This document shows positions 5,022 to 8,399 of a stretch of 8,399 nt of DNA, in pieces. The position numbers were made by a program, and so were the translations under genes. The stretch's first letter is position 1. Each line of letters opens with the position of its first letter. The DNA is from Actinomycetes bacterium. GTDB taxonomy: Bacteria; Actinomycetota; Actinomycetes; Actinomycetales; Micrococcaceae. The notes under the pieces are model-generated. The model did no database searches, was not told where the DNA came from, and worked only from the letters and a program-made list of their open reading frames with translations. Where the stretch lies: NCBI GenBank assembly GCA_023426375.1, contig JAFAAV010000090.1:1-8399 (forward strand). Direction: 5' to 3'.

Positions 5022-6077
5022 TTAGGAAATCTCGTACCCCGTCACGGGGCCTCCAGTATTGGGCCGCCACCCGAGCTCTGGGGCTACGTACTTCGCGAAG
5101 TTCTCCAGAATGCGCAGGTTCAGCTCGGGACCCAGCTGGCTGGGAATCGTGAGCATGAGGGTGTCGGACTCCGTCACCGCCTGATCCTGCTTCAACTGCT
5201 CCACGAGCTTGTCCGGCGAACCCGCGTAGGTGCGTCCAAAGATCGAGGTGAACCCGTCGATCACACCCACCTGGTCCCGAGACTCTCGAGCGCCCATGTA
5301 GGAGAAGATCTCGTCCTCGGGACCCACGATCGGGAACACGCTGCGGCTCACCGAAGTGCGCGGCGTGCGGGTGTGGCCGGCGGCGCGGAAGGCTTCGCGG
5401 TAGCGGCGCAACTGCTCGGCCTGCTGCTCCGCGAAGGAGCCCTCGTTGGCCTCGGTGAGCAACGTTGAGCTCATGAGGTTTACACCTTGTTCGCCGGCCC
5501 ACTCGGCGGTCTTGGCTGAACCGGCACCCCACCAGATGCGCTCGGCCAGGCCGGGCGACTGCGGTTCGATGGCCAGCTTGGCCCCGGCTCCGTACTGTGC
5601 GGGATCCGCGTAGGTCATGGGATCGCCCTTGATGGCGCGCATGAACTTCTCGAAGTGCTCGTGGGCGATGTCCGCTCCGCGCGGGTCCTCCGAGCCTGTG
5701 TAGCCGAACGACTCCCAGCCGCGCAGTGCGGGCTCGGGGGATCCTCGACTCACACCGAGAGCCACACGGCCGTCAGCGATGAGGTCCAGTTGGGCGGCCT
5801 CTTCCGCGAAGTACAGCGGGTTCTCGTAGCGCATGTCGATCACACCGGTGCCCACCTCGATGTTGCGGGTACGCGCGGCGATCGCGCTCAACAGCGGCAT
5901 GGGAGACGCCGACTGACGCGCGTAGTGATGCACCCGAAAGTAAGCACCGTTGACGCCCAGGTCGTCGGCACCCTCCGCAATGTCGATGGCGTCCTTCAGG
6001 GACTGCCGCGCATCGGGATCGCCGGGGCCGCGACCTGAGCCGTAGTGGCCGAAACTCAAGAATCCGAAAGCCTTCAT
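5022..6077 (-). CDS. LLM class flavin-dependent oxidoreductase (luciferase-like monooxygenase)
   Basis: A 351-residue TIM-barrel flavoprotein of the bacterial luciferase superfamily, which uses reduced FMN or F420 to oxidise small organic substrates. Visible family signatures are MKAFGFLSFGHY at the N-terminus, GAYFRVHHYAR at 44-54, IEVGTGVIDMRYENP at 73-87 (barrel core), the classic LDLIADGRVALGVSRGSPE at 97-115, and WWGAGSAKTAEWAGEQGVN at 182-200. Length is typical. The ATG at 6077 has a good Shine-Dalgarno, GGGAGG, 4 nt upstream. A 29-bp imperfect palindrome (6093-6121) covers its promoter area, so repression by a local regulator is likely. It is divergent from an MFS carrier. A catabolic or detoxifying oxygenase paired with an uptake or efflux carrier is a fair inference, but the substrate is unknown. 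Confidence 0.93.
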   Translation of the reverse strand: MKAFGFLSFGHYGSGRGPGDPDARQSLKDAIDIAEGADDLGVNGAYFRVHHYARQSASPMPLLSAIAARTRNIEVGTGVIDMRYENPLYFAEEAAQLDLIADGRVALGVSRGSPEPALRGWESFGYTGSEDPRGADIAHEHFEKFMRAIKGDPMTYADPAQYGAGAKLAIEPQSPGLAERIWWGAGSAKTAEWAGEQGVNLMSSTLLTEANEGSFAEQQAEQLRRYREAFRAAGHTRTPRTSVSRSVFPIVGPEDEIFSYMGARESRDQVGVIDGFTSIFGRTYAGSPDKLVEQLKQDQAVTESDTLMLTIPSQLGPELNLRILENFAKYVAPELGWRPNTGGPVTGYEIS

Positions 6078-6092
6078 AACCCTCCCAACATA

Positions 6093-6121
6093 CTTGATCT
6101 CGATATTATTTCCGAATCAAG
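6093..6121. promoter_or_regulatory. Imperfect palindrome over the oxidoreductase promoter (operator candidate)
   Basis: CTTGAT (6093-6098) and ATCAAG (6116-6121) are perfect inverted arms. Inner TCG (6100-6102) and CGA (6113-6115) add to the symmetry around about 6107. A minus-strand TAATAT (6108-6103), a possible -10 of the oxidoreductase gene, lies inside the palindrome. A bound dimer would block that promoter. The AT-rich centre stands out from the GC-rich surroundings. Confidence 0.5.
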
Positions 6122-6314
6122 CATCACCGTAATGGTACGGGAACCTGGGGTCAATCGGCCTAAAGGCGGTGATTCTTGGATACTGTCAAGAGACCCAAGC
6201 CACGTGAGTCCCCGTTCGCATCGCGGGAATTTTTGCTCTTCATGTCGAAGTTCCGGCGGTGCCGGTCTCATCGCGTGACCGGTTGGTCTTGATAAGAACA
6301 ATAGGGAGCAGAGC
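6122..6314 (+). promoter_or_regulatory. Leader and control region of the MFS carrier gene
   Basis: No gene is evident here. TCTTG-N8-CAAGA (6174-6191) is an inverted repeat around a -10-like TACTGT (6181-6186). Short GC stems follow, such as CCGGC-GGT-GCCGG (6253-6265). A run of five T at 6230-6234 after GCGGG could be an attenuator, but its stem is weak. A CTTGAT half-site recurs at 6288-6293. AGGGAG (6303-6308) is the Shine-Dalgarno, 6 nt before the ATG at 6315. No clear -35 is visible, so the promoter position is uncertain. Confidence 0.4.
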
Positions 6315-7670
6315 ATGGATACCACCGCGGAAACAACTAGCAGACCACCCCAGGGCATGACCCCGCGACACTGGATGGTCGCAGCGGGTGGCTTCATGAT
6401 CATGATCGCGGCGTCCGTGGTGCTGTCCGGTTTGTCGCTGCTGCACCCGTTCATCGTGGGCGACATGTTCACGGATGAGACCGGCAACCCCGCGAATGGC
6501 GGTCAGCCCGCCTTCCTCATCTACTTCACGGTCCTCACCATCACCATTGTGGTGACCATGATGTTCGCCGCTGGTCCCCTGATCGCCAAGTTCGGTCCCC
6601 GGGTAATGCTGGGCGTGGGATCGTGCGTCATGGGCTTGGGCGTGCTGTTGTTCTCCTTCGCCCCCAACCCGTTCATGTTCTACGTGGCCGGCGCCGTCAT
6701 CGGCATGGGTTACGGCCTGTCGCAGGCTCCCATCCCTCCCGTGATCACCACGTCCTGGTTCGAGGCCAAGCGAGGTCTGGTCCTGGGTATCGTGCTCTCC
6801 GGTTCCGGTGTGGGCGGCTTGCTGTGGTCCATCCTGAGCCCGCGCATGGCGGAATCCCTGGGCTGGCGCCCCACCATCATGACCATGGCCATCATTCTGG
6901 TGGTACTGTCCCTGATCGCCACCGTGTTCCTGGTCCGCAACACCCCCGCTGACGTGGGGTTGCTCCCCTACGGCGCGGTGCCCGGCGAGGACGACGACAA
7001 CCGCAGTCAAGACCCCACCAAGCTCCCCGGATTCGTGCTCCGCGACGCGCTGCGCAGCCCATGGTTCTGGCTCTTGGCCCTGGCGTTCGTGCTGATCGGC
7101 ATGATCGTGTCCGTTACGCAGGTGCTGGCCATCCTGCTCAAGGTGTACACCGGTGACAACATCTCCGCGTTCAGCTTGCTGCTGGCCACGTGGACGTTCA
7201 CCCTGATTCTGTGGAAGCCCCTGTTGGGCATCATCAACGACAAGATCGGTGTGATCTGGATGATGACCATCACCCTGGGTCTCATGGCCGTGGGCTTCTT
7301 GTACCTGCCGCAGATGTCCTCTGCCGCGACCAGCTTCGGAGCGGTCGCCATGATCCTGCCGCTCGCCGCCATGGTCTGCATGTCGGCCGGTGTCTCCAAC
7401 GCCACAGTGGCTCCGCCGCTGGTGCTGCGCCAGTCGGTGGGTGCCCGAGACTACAGCAAGCTGCTCTCGCTGGGTCTGTCCTTCTACTACATCGGCAACG
7501 CCCTGGGCGCCCCGCTGTGGGGCACCATCCAGACAGTCACCGGCAACTACAACCTGGGCCTCTACGCCGCACCCGTCATCCTGGCGGTCATCGTGGTCTT
7601 CGCCCTGCTCGCTGCGAAGAACGGCCCCAAACAGTGGACCAATCCCGCACCCGCGAACAAGACTCCGTAA
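6315..7670 (+). CDS. MFS transporter, OFA/monocarboxylate (MCT-like) family
   Basis: A 451-residue integral membrane protein with twelve predicted membrane segments, roughly at residues 20-45, 67-90, 95-115, 119-143, 154-174, 186-207, 249-275, 285-308, 312-333, 342-365, 382-406 and 415-434. The segment SWFEAKRGLVLGIVLSGSG (147-165) matches the WF-KRGLA-GI-SG motif of the oxalate:formate antiporter and monocarboxylate transporter branch, which includes YhjX. A central cytoplasmic loop (208-247) is acidic (EDDDNRSQD). An extracytoplasmic insert follows helix 1 (GDMFTDETGNPANGGQ). It probably moves an organic monocarboxylate or similar anion, with substrate and direction unknown. The ATG at 6315 is well supported by AGGGAG 6 nt upstream. 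It is divergent from the flavin oxidoreductase and ends before a strong shared hairpin. Confidence 0.93.
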   Translation: MDTTAETTSRPPQGMTPRHWMVAAGGFMIMIAASVVLSGLSLLHPFIVGDMFTDETGNPANGGQPAFLIYFTVLTITIVVTMMFAAGPLIAKFGPRVMLGVGSCVMGLGVLLFSFAPNPFMFYVAGAVIGMGYGLSQAPIPPVITTSWFEAKRGLVLGIVLSGSGVGGLLWSILSPRMAESLGWRPTIMTMAIILVVLSLIATVFLVRNTPADVGLLPYGAVPGEDDDNRSQDPTKLPGFVLRDALRSPWFWLLALAFVLIGMIVSVTQVLAILLKVYTGDNISAFSLLLATWTFTLILWKPLLGIINDKIGVIWMMTITLGLMAVGFLYLPQMSSAATSFGAVAMILPLAAMVCMSAGVSNATVAPPLVLRQSVGARDYSKLLSLGLSFYYIGNALGAPLWGTIQTVTGNYNLGLYAAPVILAVIVVFALLAAKNGPKQWTNPAPANKTP

Positions 7671-7681
7671 TCTCTCCCCCA

Positions 7682-7734
7682 CGCCGACGGCGCCCGGTCA
7701 CCTCTCTCACGAAGGTGACCGGGCGCCGTCGGCG
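7682..7734. terminator. Perfect 22-bp hairpin, bidirectional terminator
   Basis: Arms at 7682-7703 and 7713-7734 are perfectly complementary over 22 bp, with a 9-nt loop (7704-7712). The hairpin begins 11 nt after the TAA of the MFS gene and lies 27 nt beyond the TAG of the convergent M20 gene. There is no mismatch and GC content is very high. ATTAAT follows on the plus side but there is no proper T-run. Shared termination of both genes is the natural reading. Confidence 0.85.
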
Positions 7735-7761
7735 ATTAATGGCCTGCGCAGTGACGCTCGG

Positions 7762-8399
7762 CTACTGACCCAGCCATTCGGTAGCCGCCACCACAATCGC
7801 CGCGGTAGCGTTCGTCAGCGTGGGCTGGAGGGCCGGGGCGAACATGGGTGAGTGGTTGCTGGGGATGTCCTGGAGCAACGTGCCGTTGGCCTCCGCGCGG
7901 GCGTAGGCCTCGGGATCGGTGCCGCCCACCCCCCAGTAGGTGTAGGGCACACCCAGCGCGTTGGGGATCGCGCTGAAGTCTTCACTTGCCGTTTGGCGCC
8001 CGTACTGCGCGATGGTGTCGGCCGGGAAGTACCCTTCGAAGGCCTCGGCAACCTTGGCGGTGGTCTGAGAGTCGTTGTCGGTGAGCGGGAAGCTGTTGAT
8101 CACCTCGATCTCCGGGGCCCTGGCGGAACCCGAAGCCTGCGACTCCGCGTTCGAAATACGTTCGATCGCCGCGACCAGTTGATCTCGCACCGCGGTGTCG
8201 TACGCGCGGATGTTCAGCTCCAGCACCGCGTGATCATCGATGATGTTGCTCTTGGCACCGGCCGTCAGCTTACCCACGGTCAACACCGCGAATTCACCGG
8301 GTTCGATCTCTCTGGCGACCACCGTTTGTAGGCGGACCACCACCATGGAGGCCAGCACCACCGGATCGATGGACAGATGGGGCATGGACCCGTGACTTC
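7762..8399 (-). CDS. M20 family amidohydrolase (M20D-like peptidase), C-terminal part
   Basis: The gene continues past the right edge; 211 residues to the TAG at 7762 are visible. The frame is open to the edge and reads SHGSMPHLSIDP, the lid-domain motif (G)GHGSMPH of M20D amidohydrolases, so the ATG at 8385 is internal and not the start. Next come the dimerisation-domain strands (AVLTVGKLTAGAKSNIIDD, AVLELNIRAYD) and the return to the catalytic domain with TASEDFSAIPNALGVPYTYWG, whose glutamate in SEDF is conserved. NHSPMFAP holds the C-terminal metal-ligand histidine. Relatives are di-metal hydrolases of N-acyl amino acids, such as hippurate or IAA-amino-acid conjugates. The first metal-binding motifs lie outside the window. 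It converges with the MFS gene across the strong hairpin. Confidence 0.92.
   Translation of the reverse strand, partial: SHGSMPHLSIDPVVLASMVVVRLQTVVAREIEPGEFAVLTVGKLTAGAKSNIIDDHAVLELNIRAYDTAVRDQLVAAIERISNAESQASGSARAPEIEVINSFPLTDNDSQTTAKVAEAFEGYFPADTIAQYGRQTASEDFSAIPNALGVPYTYWGVGGTDPEAYARAEANGTLLQDIPSNHSPMFAPALQPTLTNATAAIVVAATEWLGQ

Noticed and set aside
6211..6235. Intrinsic attenuator with a T-run in the MFS leader
   Set aside because: The five T follow only a 4-bp CCCG/CGGG stem, so I kept it as a remark and not as a separate feature.
6240..7682. A 480-codon open frame on the minus strand opposite the MFS gene
   Set aside because: It is the antisense shadow of a clear membrane-protein gene. 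The product is a low-complexity His/Gly/Gln/Asp-rich chain without family motifs and would run through the transporter's whole length and into the strong hairpin.
8383..8385. ATG as the start of the M20 gene
   Set aside because: The reading frame continues to the window edge and encodes the preceding residues of the conserved GHGSMPH motif (here SHGSMPH), so this methionine is internal.
1..8399. CRISPR array, toxin-antitoxin, phage-defence or mobile-element signatures
   Set aside because: No direct-repeat array, transposase, integrase, terminal inverted repeats or small paired toxin/antitoxin frames are seen. All larger frames are explained by recognised enzyme or transporter families.

Overview
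The window is GC-rich DNA with dense, short-gapped genes on both strands and strongly G/C-ending codons. Together with a family 5 uracil-DNA glycosylase, an HPDD-type PIG-L deacetylase, an actinobacterial-length YchJ and five starts that look leaderless, this points to an actinobacterium, probably order Micrococcales. I cannot place it more precisely from the sequence. I see no rRNA, tRNA, insertion sequence, phage gene or CRISPR array.

Layout, left to right. The 5' end of a macro-domain gene (minus, cut by the left edge) is divergent from a PIG-L/LmbE-like deacetylase (plus, 196-918). Convergent to the deacetylase are a YchJ-family protein (minus, 950-1345) and, upstream of it on the same strand, a family 5 uracil-DNA glycosylase (minus, ending at 1441). 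A compact divergent promoter separates the glycosylase from an aldo/keto reductase (plus, 2388-3209). Next come three minus-strand genes: a YiiM-like MOSC protein (3295-3963), the tRNA-uridine hydroxylase TrhO (4020-4910) and a luciferase-like flavin oxidoreductase (5022-6077). A 237-bp operator-rich divergent region leads to an OFA/MCT-type MFS carrier (plus, 6315-7670). A perfect 22-bp hairpin follows, then the 3' part of an M20 amidohydrolase (minus, cut by the right edge).

The genes do not form one pathway. Most look like independently transcribed housekeeping or accessory enzymes: DNA and base repair (uracil glycosylase, MOSC protein), tRNA modification (TrhO), ADP-ribose chemistry (macro domain) and small-molecule redox or transport (aldo/keto reductase, flavin oxidoreductase, MFS carrier, amidohydrolase). 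The flavin oxidoreductase and MFS carrier share a divergent control region with repeated CTTGAT-type half-sites and may be co-regulated.

I did not find a convincing undescribed multi-gene system. The most notable signals are regulatory: a TANNNT box 6-7 nt before the ATG of five of the nine genes whose start lies in the window, a probable CTG start for the glycosylase, a palindrome midway between two divergent leaderless promoters, two consecutive hairpins before trhO, and a palindrome over the flavin oxidoreductase promoter.
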